From: Bacteroidales bacterium UBA1256
GTDB taxonomy: Bacteria; Bacteroidota; Bacteroidia; Bacteroidales; Paludibacteraceae
DNA: 7,601 nucleotides
Direction of reading: 5' to 3'
NCBI GenBank assembly: GCA_002308195.1
Contig: DBVU01000011.1
Coordinates: 1-7,601, forward strand
The position numbers were made by a program, and so were the translations under genes. Numbering within the stretch: position 1 is the first letter of the stretch; every line of letters starts with the position of its first letter. Below the pieces are notes generated by a model. It was not told the DNA's origin. It did no database searches and was given only the letters and a program-made list of their open reading frames with translations. Of the stretch, positions 1-7,044 are shown piece after piece.

Positions 1-2
1 TC

Positions 3-26
3 TGTGCTTGTACAAGCGTATTTTTT
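3..26 (+). terminator. Possible intrinsic terminator of a gene left of the window
   Basis: The core GCTTGTACAAGC (6-17) is a perfect palindrome. As RNA it folds into a short stem with a GUAC loop, extended by two G-U pairs and a U-A pair at 3-5/18-20, and six T residues follow directly (21-26). This is the form of a plus-strand Rho-independent terminator. The stem is short and contains wobble pairs, and the preceding gene lies outside the window, so the call is tentative. Confidence 0.4.
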
Positions 27-40
27 GCTAAAAAGATTGG

Positions 41-145
41 CGTTCGCTCGAAGATGCGAACGTACTTTCGGAGATGAGGTTGTCCCCGTTATCGGGGAAA
101 ACATAGATGGAAAGGGGCTATACCCCAAAGGGGCGTGCCGAAAGT
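41..145 (+). other. Nested hairpins, candidate structured RNA or leader element
   Basis: Several perfect inverted repeats are packed together. CGTTCGC (41-47) pairs with GCGAACG (56-62). Immediately after it, ACTTTCGG (64-71) pairs with CCGAAAGT (138-145). Inside that closing stem lie TCCCCG (83-88) with CGGGGA (93-98), and GGGG (114-117) with CCCC (123-126). A further GGGG (130-133) could compete for the same CCCC, so two alternative folds are possible. I do not recognise a known RNA family (not tmRNA, SRP RNA or a TPP, SAM or cobalamin riboswitch by their hallmark sequences). An open frame crosses the region up to the stop at 196-198 but resembles no protein I know. It may be an independent small RNA, a leader, or a dispersed intergenic repeat. 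Confidence 0.35.
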
Positions 146-166
146 TACTACAAATATTGACAAACA

Positions 167-232
167 CGAGACTTTACCGAGACATTACCGAGGAGTGAAC
201 GAGACAATCACGAGAGCACTACCTGACAATAC
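167..232. repeat. Degenerate 11-bp tandem array, six units
   Basis: The tetramer CGAG begins at 167, 178, 189, 200 and 211, exactly 11 bp apart five times. The sixth unit (222-232) is CCTGACAATAC. The clearest units are CGAGACTTTAC and CGAGACATTAC; the others keep the first four to six bases and diverge afterwards. A period of 11 is not a multiple of three, so protein coding does not explain it, while it is close to one turn of B-DNA. The array lies between the hairpin cluster and the gltX promoter. Its function is unknown; an array of protein-binding sites on one DNA face is one inference. Confidence 0.6.
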
Positions 233-250
233 CGTATCCTACCCATACCT

Positions 251-271
251 ATAATATACGATGTATATTAT
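251..271. promoter_or_regulatory. AT-rich perfect inverted repeat upstream of the gltX promoter
   Basis: ATAATATAC (251-259) and GTATATTAT (263-271) are perfect reverse complements around a 3-bp spacer, GAT. The right end is 21 bp upstream of the predicted -33 element of gltX. The symmetry and position fit a dimeric regulator site. It could also be a weak AT-only hairpin, and there is no T-run directly after it, so a terminator is less likely. The repeat itself is certain; the role is inferred. Confidence 0.4.
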
Positions 272-292
272 CCCGTGATTTTGAATTTTTAA

Positions 293-324
293 TTTGCATA
301 TGTCAAAAAAAAGCAGTAATTTTG
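293..324 (+). promoter_or_regulatory. Bacteroidota-type promoter for gltX-recQ
   Basis: TTTG at 293-296 and TAATTTTG at 317-324 are separated by 20 nt. This matches the -33 TTTG / -7 TAnnTTTG consensus of the Bacteroidota primary sigma factor. Transcription would start near 330, giving a leader of about 30 nt before the gltX ATG at 363. It is the best promoter match I find in the window. Confidence 0.75.
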
Positions 325-336
325 CGCCGCAAAATT
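318..336. promoter_or_regulatory. Inverted repeat across the gltX -7 element and predicted start
   Basis: AATTTTGC (318-325) and GCAAAATT (329-336) are perfect reverse complements with a GCC spacer. The left arm contains most of the -7 hexamer and the right arm covers the expected transcription start, so a protein bound here would block the promoter. It may instead be a chance by-product of the TTTTGC promoter sequence. No regulator gene is nearby. Confidence 0.35.
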
Positions 337-362
337 GTTGACGAATAATTCAAAATCAATAT

Positions 363-1901
363 ATGGAAAGAAAAGTTAGAGTTCGTTTTGCGCCTAGTCC
401 TACGGGCGCATTGCACATCGGCGGTGTTCGTACCGCCTTGTATAATTACCTTTTCGCTCGCCAGCATGGTGGAGACATGTTACTTCGTATCGAAGATACG
501 GACTCCACGCGTTTTGTCCCTGGAGCGGAAGAATATATCCTCGAAGCCCTCGATTGGCTTGGTATCGGCATTGACGAAGGTCTGCGCATGCGCAATGGCA
601 AGGTAGAAGCCGTTGGTGCTCACGGCCCGTATCGTCAGTCCGAGAGACGCGATATCTATCACCAGTACGTAAAACAACTGCTCGACAGCGGCCACGCATA
701 TATTGCGTTCGATACACCAGAAGAACTGGAGGCTAAGCGCGCAGAGATTGCCAATTTCCAATACGACGCACGCACACGCATGAGCATGTGCAATTCGCTC
801 ACGCTCAGCCAAGAAGAAGTGGACGCACGCATCGCACGAGGAGATAAATATGTGGTTCGTTTCCGCGTAGAGCCTAACGAAGATATTCACGTTCACGATC
901 TCATTCGTGGCGAGGTGGTTATTAATAGCAATATCTTGGACGACAAAGTGCTCTATAAATCTGCAGATGACCTGCCCACATACCATTTGGCAAACATTGT
1001 CGATGACCATCTGATGGAAATCAGCCATGTTATCCGTGGCGAAGAGTGGTTGCCTTCTGCCCCACTCCATGTGCTGCTTTATCGCGCCTTCGGTTGGCAG
1101 GACACAATGCCTGAGTTCGCACATTTGCCATTGCTGCTAAAACCAGACGGAAACGGCAAACTCAGCAAGCGTGATGGCGATCGTCTCGGATTCCCTGTCT
1201 TCCCACTCGAGTTCCACAATCAAAAAGATGGTACTGTTTCGTCCGGTTATCGCGAGAGCGGCTATTTCCCCGAGGCTGTCATCAATTTCTTGGCCTTGCT
1301 CGGATGGCACAACACAGGCGATCAGGAGATGTTCACCATGGATGAACTGATTCAGCAGTTCTCGCTCGACCGCGTTAGCAAATCTGGTGCTAAATTCGAT
1401 TTCGAGAAGTGCAAATGGTTCAACCACCAATACCTGCAACTCCATAGTAATGAGGAACTGGCGCAACTCTTCTTGCCTACATTGGCCGAAAACGGAATCC
1501 AGAACCCAAATATGGAAATGGTAGCCACAGTAGTCGGACTGACCAAGGACCGCGTGAACTTTGTTCACGAACTATGGGAACAGACCAATTTCTTCTTCGT
1601 AGCTCCTACCGAGTATGACGAGAAATCGCTCAAGAAACGCTGGAAAGAAGAATCGCCACGCCATATGCAAGAATTACTCGCTGTGCTGGAAGGTGTTAGC
1701 GACTGGTCTGCAGAGACGCTAGATGCTACTGTGATGCCTTGGATTGAAGCCAAAGAATACGGCGTAGGTATCGTAATGAATGCATTCCGCATCTGCCTCG
1801 TAGGTGCTGCTCGCGGCCCGCATATTTGGGCTATCACGGACGTGCTCGGCAAAGAGGAAACACTCAAGCGAGTAAAAGACGCACTTCTGCGAATCCAATA
1901 A
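363..1901 (+). CDS. gltX: Glutamate--tRNA ligase (GluRS)
   Basis: Charges tRNA-Glu with glutamate in the cytoplasm through a glutamyl-adenylate. It is a class I synthetase with a Rossmann catalytic domain at the N-terminus and a helical anticodon-binding domain at the C-terminus. The sequence shows the HIGH motif as HIGG (residues 18-21) within the RFAPSPTG block, RIEDTD (42-47), and the KMSKS-type loop as KLSKR (266-270). The 512-residue length fits Bacteroidota GluRS. The cysteines that bind zinc in some GluRS proteins are absent: the matching stretch reads [11 protein letters not shown] (112-122). This occurs in many zinc-free homologues and does not suggest loss of function. The ATG lies 38 bp after the predicted -7 element and has no Shine-Dalgarno sequence, as is normal in this phylum. 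recQ follows after 20 bp, so the two are probably co-transcribed. Confidence 0.98.
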   Translation: MERKVRVRFAPSPTGALHIGGVRTALYNYLFARQHGGDMLLRIEDTDSTRFVPGAEEYILEALDWLGIGIDEGLRMRNGKVEAVGAHGPYRQSERRDIYHQYVKQLLDSGHAYIAFDTPEELEAKRAEIANFQYDARTRMSMCNSLTLSQEEVDARIARGDKYVVRFRVEPNEDIHVHDLIRGEVVINSNILDDKVLYKSADDLPTYHLANIVDDHLMEISHVIRGEEWLPSAPLHVLLYRAFGWQDTMPEFAHLPLLLKPDGNGKLSKRDGDRLGFPVFPLEFHNQKDGTVSSGYRESGYFPEAVINFLALLGWHNTGDQEMFTMDELIQQFSLDRVSKSGAKFDFEKCKWFNHQYLQLHSNEELAQLFLPTLAENGIQNPNMEMVATVVGLTKDRVNFVHELWEQTNFFFVAPTEYDEKSLKKRWKEESPRHMQELLAVLEGVSDWSAETLDATVMPWIEAKEYGVGIVMNAFRICLVGAARGPHIWAITDVLGKEETLKRVKDALLRIQ

Positions 1902-1921
1902 TTCCCTAAACGCTACCCCGA

Positions 1922-3628
1922 ATGACTCCAAAGGAGGCACTAAAGACATATTTCGGATACGATGATTTCCGCCCGTTGCAGGCGGAAATCATTCAATCTG
2001 TCTTAGCCGGCAAAGATACGCTAGCGCTGATGCCTACCGGAGGAGGAAAAAGTCTTTGCTTTCAAGTGCCGACACTAGTCATGGCGCAAGATAATCCGGA
2101 CAAACGACTCTGTCTGGTCATCACTCCGCTTATCGCGTTGATGCGCGATCAAGTGGAGAATCTGCAAGCGCGAGGCATTCATTCGGCAGCCATCTATACG
2201 GGTATGAATTACGACAAACAACGCACAGCGTTGGACAATTGTCTATTCGGCCCGTTCCATTTCCTGTATTGCTCACCCGAGCGTCTGGAGAGTGAAGATT
2301 TCAAGGCTCGTCTGAAAGATCTGCCAATAGGCCTAATAGCCGTAGATGAAGCGCATTGCATTTCTCAGTGGGGTTACGATTTTCGTCCTTCATACCTGAA
2401 TATTCAGAAAGTGCGCGAAGCGCTGCCTAATGTACCTGTTTTGGCACTCACTGCTACGGCGCCACCTGAAGTAGTAGAAGATATTCAGCGCCGTTTGGGA
2501 TTTGCAGAACCGAATGTTCTACGCAAATCGTTCCATCGCGAGAATCTGCAATATATAGTCCGCCGCACGGAGAACAAACCCGAACAGATCGCGCACATTC
2601 TAAGCCACGTGCCTGGTAGCGCCATAGTTTATGTTCGCAACCGCAAACGGGCCAGAGAACTCGCCGAATGGCTAGCCGAACAAGGCGAAAGCGTTGATTA
2701 TTATCACGCAGGATTGACTACACGCGAACGTAACGAGCGACAGGAAGCGTGGAAAAACGGCAAAACACGAGTCATCGTGGCAACCAACGCTTTTGGTATG
2801 GGGATCGACAAAGCGGATGTACGATTGGTCATCCACCACGATTTACCCAGCAGCATAGAGAGTTATTACCAAGAGGCCGGTCGAGCTGGAAGAGACGGAC
2901 AAACAGCATATGCTGTGTTGCTCTACAACGATCAAGACAAAGCGAAAGCACGCAAACGCGTTGTGGATAATTATCCGCCTAAAGAATTTATCGAAAAAGT
3001 TTACCACAATACGTGCGATTTCCTACAAGTAGGCCTTGGCAGCGGTTATGGCCATACGTTCGCATTGCATATAGACCGTCTGTGCCAAGTGATGCGACTG
3101 CCGGTACTGCAAACCTACTCTGCCCTCCATCTGCTGACGCAAGCGGGATATATTCATTTTGAGGAAGAACACGAGACACAGCCGCGCGTACGCATCAATG
3201 TACCACGCCAGCAGTTTGGCGAATACAATCTTTCTTCCGCACAAATAGAATTGCTAGATCGCCTCATGCGCCAATATTCCGGCATATTTACAGACCTGCA
3301 GTACGTTCGCGAAGGAGATGATCCCCAGGCGCACGAAGTTCTTGTCTCATTGGCGCAACGTGGCATTCTTACCTATATTCCTCGTTCTGTGGGCTGCAGC
3401 CTGACTTTCACAAGAGAAAGAGAGGCAGAAATCTACCTCTCTCCTATGGTTTATGACGAGCGCCAAGAACGCTACGCACACAAATTGAAAGCAATGGTGG
3501 AGTATGCCGAGCAGACTCAATTCTGCCGAGAGCAAGTCCTACTTGCCTACTTCGGCGAGACCGATGCTGTCGCTTGCGGCCACTGCGACGTCTGCAGAAC
3601 TCTCGCTCAACGAGTCTTCACCGAATAG
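1922..3628 (+). CDS. recQ: RecQ-family ATP-dependent DNA helicase, short form
   Basis: A 3'-5' superfamily 2 helicase acting in recombination and repair. Visible motifs are the FRPLQ motif 0 (16-20), Walker A TGGGKS (39-44), DEAH (142-145) followed directly by the aromatic-rich loop (146-158), LALTATA (motif III), and QEAGRAGRDG (317-326, motif VI). A segment at about 361-416 looks like a winged helix. The RecQ zinc site comes at the extreme C-terminus: Cys535, then Cys552, Cys555 and Cys558 with C-x16-C-x2-C-x2-C spacing, the same as in E. coli RecQ. The protein ends 10 residues later, so it has no winged-helix RQC module after the zinc site and no HRDC domain. From memory, related Bacteroidales proteins of about 630 residues continue past this point, so the tail may be shortened. 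The last 90 bp overlap the convergent AsmA-like gene. It follows gltX after 20 bp and has no promoter of its own that I can see. Confidence 0.96.
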   Translation: MTPKEALKTYFGYDDFRPLQAEIIQSVLAGKDTLALMPTGGGKSLCFQVPTLVMAQDNPDKRLCLVITPLIALMRDQVENLQARGIHSAAIYTGMNYDKQRTALDNCLFGPFHFLYCSPERLESEDFKARLKDLPIGLIAVDEAHCISQWGYDFRPSYLNIQKVREALPNVPVLALTATAPPEVVEDIQRRLGFAEPNVLRKSFHRENLQYIVRRTENKPEQIAHILSHVPGSAIVYVRNRKRARELAEWLAEQGESVDYYHAGLTTRERNERQEAWKNGKTRVIVATNAFGMGIDKADVRLVIHHDLPSSIESYYQEAGRAGRDGQTAYAVLLYNDQDKAKARKRVVDNYPPKEFIEKVYHNTCDFLQVGLGSGYGHTFALHIDRLCQVMRLPVLQTYSALHLLTQAGYIHFEEEHETQPRVRINVPRQQFGEYNLSSAQIELLDRLMRQYSGIFTDLQYVREGDDPQAHEVLVSLAQRGILTYIPRSVGCSLTFTREREAEIYLSPMVYDERQERYAHKLKAMVEYAEQTQFCREQVLLAYFGETDAVACGHCDVCRTLAQRVFTE

Positions 3629-5338
3629 TTCTTCCATCTCACGGCGTTCTTCGTCAGTTATCGTCCTGTCTTTATCTTTCACGCCCATTAGTGGCCCGAA
3701 GAATACTTTCAGTATAGCGCGGCCTATTACTTTCCCTAGTTTGAACTTTGGATTGCTCACATCGCCTGTAGCTGGCACATCCAGAACTATCTTATTTTGC
3801 GCAGAAGTCAGCAGATTGAATCCCGCGCGCACAGGTATGTTTTTATAAGGTGCCTTCGTCAGGCGTTCTTTCTTGCCTACCTTTGGATCATCAATGATGA
3901 TAGTGTTTATTCCAGACAGTTTACCTTTGTTCACTTCCATGTGACTTTCCAGTGATAGCACGCCTGATTCCAATGGATAGCCGGTATAATTGCGGCACAG
4001 CGCGCTGAAATCTTCCAGTTGCAGCCCCATTAGTTTCAGGTTCAGACGACTGTCATCTTTCTTCAGGTCAAGACTACCTACGTAATCCATCTTGAGTTTC
4101 GCATTATTGGTCAGCGTGGCCGCAACATTCATCTGGTTACGTCCATTGCTAGCCACATTGCGAGCATCCACGCGAAGCGTTTCAACCGAATATTCCCAGT
4201 TGTTCTTCATCGAATAGTCTTCATAACTTAGGTCATGGCCTGTCAGCGTTACCACTTTAGCCATCCACACCAAAGGTTTAGATGGAGTTGGTTCTTCTGT
4301 TTTAGCCGTATCTGCCGTTTCTTGCAATTCAGGCTCATCTGGCTGTTTCATTAGACGCGTCAAAGTGTTCCAACGCTCATGTACTTCATAGTTACCGGTC
4401 AATCCAAGTACAGCCAGCGTATCCAGCAAATAGGTGTTGGTTGCCACATCGCCGTTGTTGATAACAACGCGCAACTCATCTAGGGCAGCAATTTCATCCT
4501 TATCACGATCACGCAGACTAAGTCCCGTCATCGCCAGATTACCCTTCAGTACTATATTTTGTATTTCTTCTAAACTGCCATCTACGTGCAATGTTCCATT
4601 CAATTTTGCACCTAATCCGCTTAGATCCATATAGTCTTGCACCAGAGGCAACGCAACATCTGCATGCACATCAAACAGATTCAGCTTTACAGCATAACGA
4701 TTGGCTTGCATCTTCATACCAGCCGCAATTCCCACTCTACCTCCTGTTGGCAAAGCAAACTCGATACCCGCATTAGTCTGTGTATTGTCGAAGTATAATC
4801 CGGGAATAGCAAGGCTCAAATCCTCGAGACTCCATTGCTTATCACTTATCACATCTCGATAGCGAATAGTGCTATTGTTAATGCGAATATCTTTTAGTAA
4901 TATTGTCCATCCGCTATTCGCGGTGTCTTTGGGCATTTCTTCTAGAGTTGAGTCATTATTTGAGTAACGCTCAATGATATCCGAAAAATTGACTTTATCA
5001 TCGCATTTCAGTACCTGACCTTTAAAACCATCCAGATGAATATGACGAATGGTAACGTCCTTTGCCACGAGACGAGGCCATGCTATCTGAACATACAGAT
5101 GGTCAAAAGAGATGAAGTCCATCTCACCGTTTTGCTCTTTACATTGAAACCCATCTATCGTCACTCCACCCCAATAGGGATTGATTATCACTCTGTCTGC
5201 ATGCATCTGCCGCCCAATGATTTGCTCACCGTAGTTATTCACCACATACTTAGCAACAGGAGACAACGCCAATACCAAGCCCAGAAGCAGAACTATACTG
5301 AGCGCTATCCATCCGCATATTTTAGCGAACTTTTTCAT
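3539..5338 (-). CDS. AsmA/DUF748-like membrane-anchored envelope protein
   Basis: A 599-residue protein. It has an N-terminal uncleaved signal anchor (about residues 7-26, after MKKFAK) and then a long, beta-rich, presumably periplasmic region. A Pro/Glu/Thr-rich linker lies near residues 330-357. The C-terminal block with AGFNLL, then DVPATGDVSNPKFKLG and a following hydrophobic stretch resembles the end of DUF748 proteins, which belong to the AsmA-like group. Relatives such as TamB and AsmA are tied to envelope assembly or lipid transport; the role of this one is inferred only. I chose the ATG at 5338. An upstream in-frame ATG at 5377 would add 13 residues, but it lies inside a terminator stem and MKK fits a signal anchor better. 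The last 29 residues are Ser/Ala/Asp-rich and antisense to the 3' end of recQ. No clear promoter lies in the 93 bp upstream. Confidence 0.85.
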   Translation of the reverse strand: MKKFAKICGWIALSIVLLLGLVLALSPVAKYVVNNYGEQIIGRQMHADRVIINPYWGGVTIDGFQCKEQNGEMDFISFDHLYVQIAWPRLVAKDVTIRHIHLDGFKGQVLKCDDKVNFSDIIERYSNNDSTLEEMPKDTANSGWTILLKDIRINNSTIRYRDVISDKQWSLEDLSLAIPGLYFDNTQTNAGIEFALPTGGRVGIAAGMKMQANRYAVKLNLFDVHADVALPLVQDYMDLSGLGAKLNGTLHVDGSLEEIQNIVLKGNLAMTGLSLRDRDKDEIAALDELRVVINNGDVATNTYLLDTLAVLGLTGNYEVHERWNTLTRLMKQPDEPELQETADTAKTEEPTPSKPLVWMAKVVTLTGHDLSYEDYSMKNNWEYSVETLRVDARNVASNGRNQMNVAATLTNNAKLKMDYVGSLDLKKDDSRLNLKLMGLQLEDFSALCRNYTGYPLESGVLSLESHMEVNKGKLSGINTIIIDDPKVGKKERLTKAPYKNIPVRAGFNLLTSAQNKIVLDVPATGDVSNPKFKLGKVIGRAILKVFFGPLMGVKDKDRTITDEERREMEELFGEDSLSESSADVAVAASDSIGLAEVGK

Positions 5339-5365
5339 TTTTTTCGGATTGTATTTTTCTTGGTT

Positions 5366-5408
5366 AAAAAGCAACAAGGAGAACCCGAGTGGACGGATCC
5401 TCCTTGTT
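5366..5408 (-). terminator. Intrinsic terminator after the beta-barrel gene
   Basis: On the minus strand, AACAAGGAG and CTCCTTGTT (5400-5408 and 5373-5381) form a 9-bp perfect stem. The 18-nt loop contains a further CCG/CGG pairing. GCTTTTTAACC follows directly, with five T residues at 5366-5370. It starts 23 bp after the stop codon of the barrel gene. On the plus strand the stem is followed by four T residues, so weak bidirectional action is possible. It separates the barrel gene from the AsmA-like gene. Confidence 0.65.
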
Positions 5409-5431
5409 TTATGACTTTTTACTATTACAGA

Positions 5432-6355
5432 TTAGAAATAGTAGTTCAGAGAGAGTTGGAAACCAAGGTTGTTGGTGCCATACAGGCAAGCCCATGAACC
5501 CGGAGATACCAAGTCGTTGAACTCAATAACTTCACCCTTCATAGTGGAGAATCCTTCGTATACAGTGAAGGTCTGGCATTGTTTTACGAACATCACCGGA
5601 GTGAAGGTCATAGCTGCGCCAAGAGAGAGATGGTCGATGAAGAACCACTCAATACCCATGTCAGCTTGGATACCAATACCGTGGCTGAAACCAACGTTTT
5701 TGCGCTCCAATGGACGACCGTAAGCGATACCTACAGCTGCACCCTTGGCTGCAAAATCCTCAAATGCACCACCAGCGATGAAGGAAGTTGGTTCTGGATT
5801 CAAAGCGGTGATTTGGTTTCCGTAGTCAAAGAACATCTTGCCACCTGCAAAAGCGTACAACAGGTTCATACCTGCAACGAATTTCAGGTTGCCCTTACCT
5901 GCTACATACTCAAAACCAACAGCAAAGTTAGTAGAGTTCAGGTCAGATTTGATGTGGTCAATAACCTTTGCCTCAGATGTAGGATCCAAAGCCTTTGCCA
6001 GGTCATCAGTTACATAGTTAGCAAAATCAACGTGGCTACCGTTCAAACCAACCGATGCGCGAATGTTCAAGTTGTCGCTCAGGTGATATTTTACACGGAA
6101 AGCAGCGATAGGATCTTGCGAAAGGATATACATGCTCTTAGGAGTAGCTGCAAGACCATTGATAAACGCACCTGTAAAGGTGTTTGCATCTGGCTGAGCA
6201 GCCAGCTGAGTACCCAGCGAGGCTGCGTTGAAGGTGAAACCTATTGCTACCGAACCTGCGTCTGGGCAGTGGTTGGCTTTAGCTTTCTCCTCTTCAGCCA
6301 TAAGAACACCGGCAGAAAGTACCAGTGCACTCATTACTATCATTAAACGTTTCAT
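5432..6355 (-). CDS. Predicted outer-membrane beta-barrel protein
   Basis: A 307-residue protein with a cleavable signal peptide: MKR, a hydrophobic core, and a probable cut after Ala20 in GVLMA-EEE. The mature part alternates polar and hydrophobic residues in many short strands rich in Gly and aromatics, for example around FRVKYHL, NFAVGFEYVAG, GIGIQADMGIEWFF and GFQLSLNYYF. It ends in phenylalanine, the usual C-terminal signal for barrel insertion into the outer membrane. I do not recognise a specific function; it resembles the broad set of uncharacterised Bacteroidales barrel proteins of about 300 residues. It lies 80 bp after the lipoprotein gene on the same strand with no terminator between them, so an operon is plausible. 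Two copies of an AT-rich 14-mer lie in its leader. The start at 6355 is supported by the signal peptide. Confidence 0.78.
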   Translation of the reverse strand: MKRLMIVMSALVLSAGVLMAEEEKAKANHCPDAGSVAIGFTFNAASLGTQLAAQPDANTFTGAFINGLAATPKSMYILSQDPIAAFRVKYHLSDNLNIRASVGLNGSHVDFANYVTDDLAKALDPTSEAKVIDHIKSDLNSTNFAVGFEYVAGKGNLKFVAGMNLLYAFAGGKMFFDYGNQITALNPEPTSFIAGGAFEDFAAKGAAVGIAYGRPLERKNVGFSHGIGIQADMGIEWFFIDHLSLGAAMTFTPVMFVKQCQTFTVYEGFSTMKGEVIEFNDLVSPGSWACLYGTNNLGFQLSLNYYF

Positions 6356-6370
6356 ACTTTCTAATACTTT

Positions 6371-6409
6371 ATTAATAATAAGATTATCAAATAGAATTAA
6401 TAATAAGAT
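6371..6409 (-). repeat. Two direct copies of a 14-bp leader motif
   Basis: ATCTTATTATTAAT occurs twice on the minus strand (6409-6396 and 6384-6371), 25 bp apart and identical. The proximal copy ends 15 bp before the ATG of the barrel gene. A 13/14 match is in the leader of the lipoprotein gene at 7010-6997. It could be a translation-enhancing AT-rich leader, a regulator site, or a product of low-complexity sequence. Confidence 0.5.
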
Positions 6410-6435
6410 TGACTAACAGACTGATTTCCTGCTAA

Positions 6436-6972
6436 TTAGGGCAGAGTCATGTCTGGATAGCTAGTCAAGTCTACTGGCAACAAGTCAACATTTAACTTGT
6501 ATGCATTGCCTGCAGCTGCGTTGAGTTGGTTCTTCTCTCCGTAGAAATAAGCATCGGTAGTTGTGATATCTTTAGAACCATCGCTGTTATGTTTGTAAGC
6601 CTTGGTACCATCTTTTACGAATGCACCTGCTTGAACCTTAACCTCGTCGATGGTCTTACCGGTTGCGCAACCGAGCTCAATCTGGTAGAAACCTTCTTTG
6701 TTAGTAGTAGCGGTGTACTCTTTGTAGGTCATAACGCCTTTTACCTTAACACCGTAGAGAACTTTAATCGTTGCATTAGCAACAGGCTCTTTTTTCTCCT
6801 TCGGAACCAATACGGAAGATTTCTCCTCATAAGCTTGGGAACGAACATAACCATTGATGATAACCTTAGCGTTCATGTCCTCAGGAAGAACTGCTGTAGG
6901 CTCTTTCTTCTCGCAACCTGCGAAGATTGCTGCAACTGCTACGAGAGCAGCCAAAATGAAATTCTTTTTCAT
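6436..6972 (-). CDS. Small predicted lipoprotein with a carboxypeptidase-regulatory-like fold
   Basis: A 178-residue protein of unknown function. It begins MKKNFILAAL, has a hydrophobic core, and has a lipobox-like IFAGC ending at Cys20, the likely lipidated residue. Phe at -3 is a slightly unusual lipobox residue. The next residues, EKKEP, are charged, as often seen in Bacteroidota lipoproteins exposed at the outer membrane, though they do not match a defined export signal exactly. Residues from about 63 on (PVANATIKVLYG, then YTATTNKEGFYQIELG) look like a transthyretin/carboxypeptidase-regulatory beta-sandwich repeat. EKKEP occurs twice, at 21-25 and 59-63. It lies between tsf and the barrel gene, all on one strand. 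Upstream are a tsf-proximal hairpin, a small inverted repeat (TAACGT-ATTCA-ACGTTA, 7020-7036) and an AT-rich leader, but no clear consensus promoter. Confidence 0.78.
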   Translation of the reverse strand: MKKNFILAALVAVAAIFAGCEKKEPTAVLPEDMNAKVIINGYVRSQAYEEKSSVLVPKEKKEPVANATIKVLYGVKVKGVMTYKEYTATTNKEGFYQIELGCATGKTIDEVKVQAGAFVKDGTKAYKHNSDGSKDITTTDAYFYGEKNQLNAAAGNAYKLNVDLLPVDLTSYPDMTLP

Positions 6973-6996
6973 CTCTTAAATCAGTTTAATGAATTA

Positions 6997-7010
6997 ATTA
7001 ATAATAAAAT
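6997..7010 (-). repeat. Third, near-identical copy of the AT-rich leader motif
   Basis: On the minus strand this reads ATTTTATTATTAAT, differing at one base from the two copies before the barrel gene. It ends 24 bp before the ATG of the lipoprotein gene. Its presence in both leaders suggests shared expression control, although such AT-rich strings can also recur by chance. Confidence 0.4.
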
Positions 7011-7044
7011 GTTGTTTATTAACGTATTCAACGTTATTCTGCTA

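Noticed and set aside
1..198. Open frame from the left edge ending TGA at 196-198, possible C-terminus of an upstream protein
   Set aside because: The translation resembles no family I know, and the stretch is full of perfect RNA-like hairpins, a terminator-like element and an 11-bp repeat, which fits non-coding sequence better. A protein search of the region with more left flank would settle it.
480..1124. Minus-strand open frame (214 codons) inside gltX
   Set aside because: gltX is certain from its motifs; the antisense translation has no recognisable features.
1926..1938. AAAGGAGG as a Shine-Dalgarno sequence
   Set aside because: It lies inside the recQ coding sequence just after its ATG, with no suitable start downstream, and Bacteroidota seldom use this signal.
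5339..5377. Upstream ATG adding 13 residues to the AsmA-like protein
   Set aside because: It lies within the stem of the preceding intrinsic terminator, and the added residues are not signal-like; the internal MKK start gives a standard signal anchor.
5579..6346. Long plus-strand open frame (255 codons) antisense to the barrel gene
   Set aside because: Cys-rich, low-plausibility translation with no domain, no signal and no promoter. The minus-strand frame has a signal peptide and a barrel pattern with a terminal Phe.
6388..6419. Promoter for the barrel gene: TCTATTTG on the minus strand, one base off TAnnTTTG
   Set aside because: No acceptable -33 TTTG at 19-21 nt upstream, and it sits among AT-rich repeats where such matches are expected.
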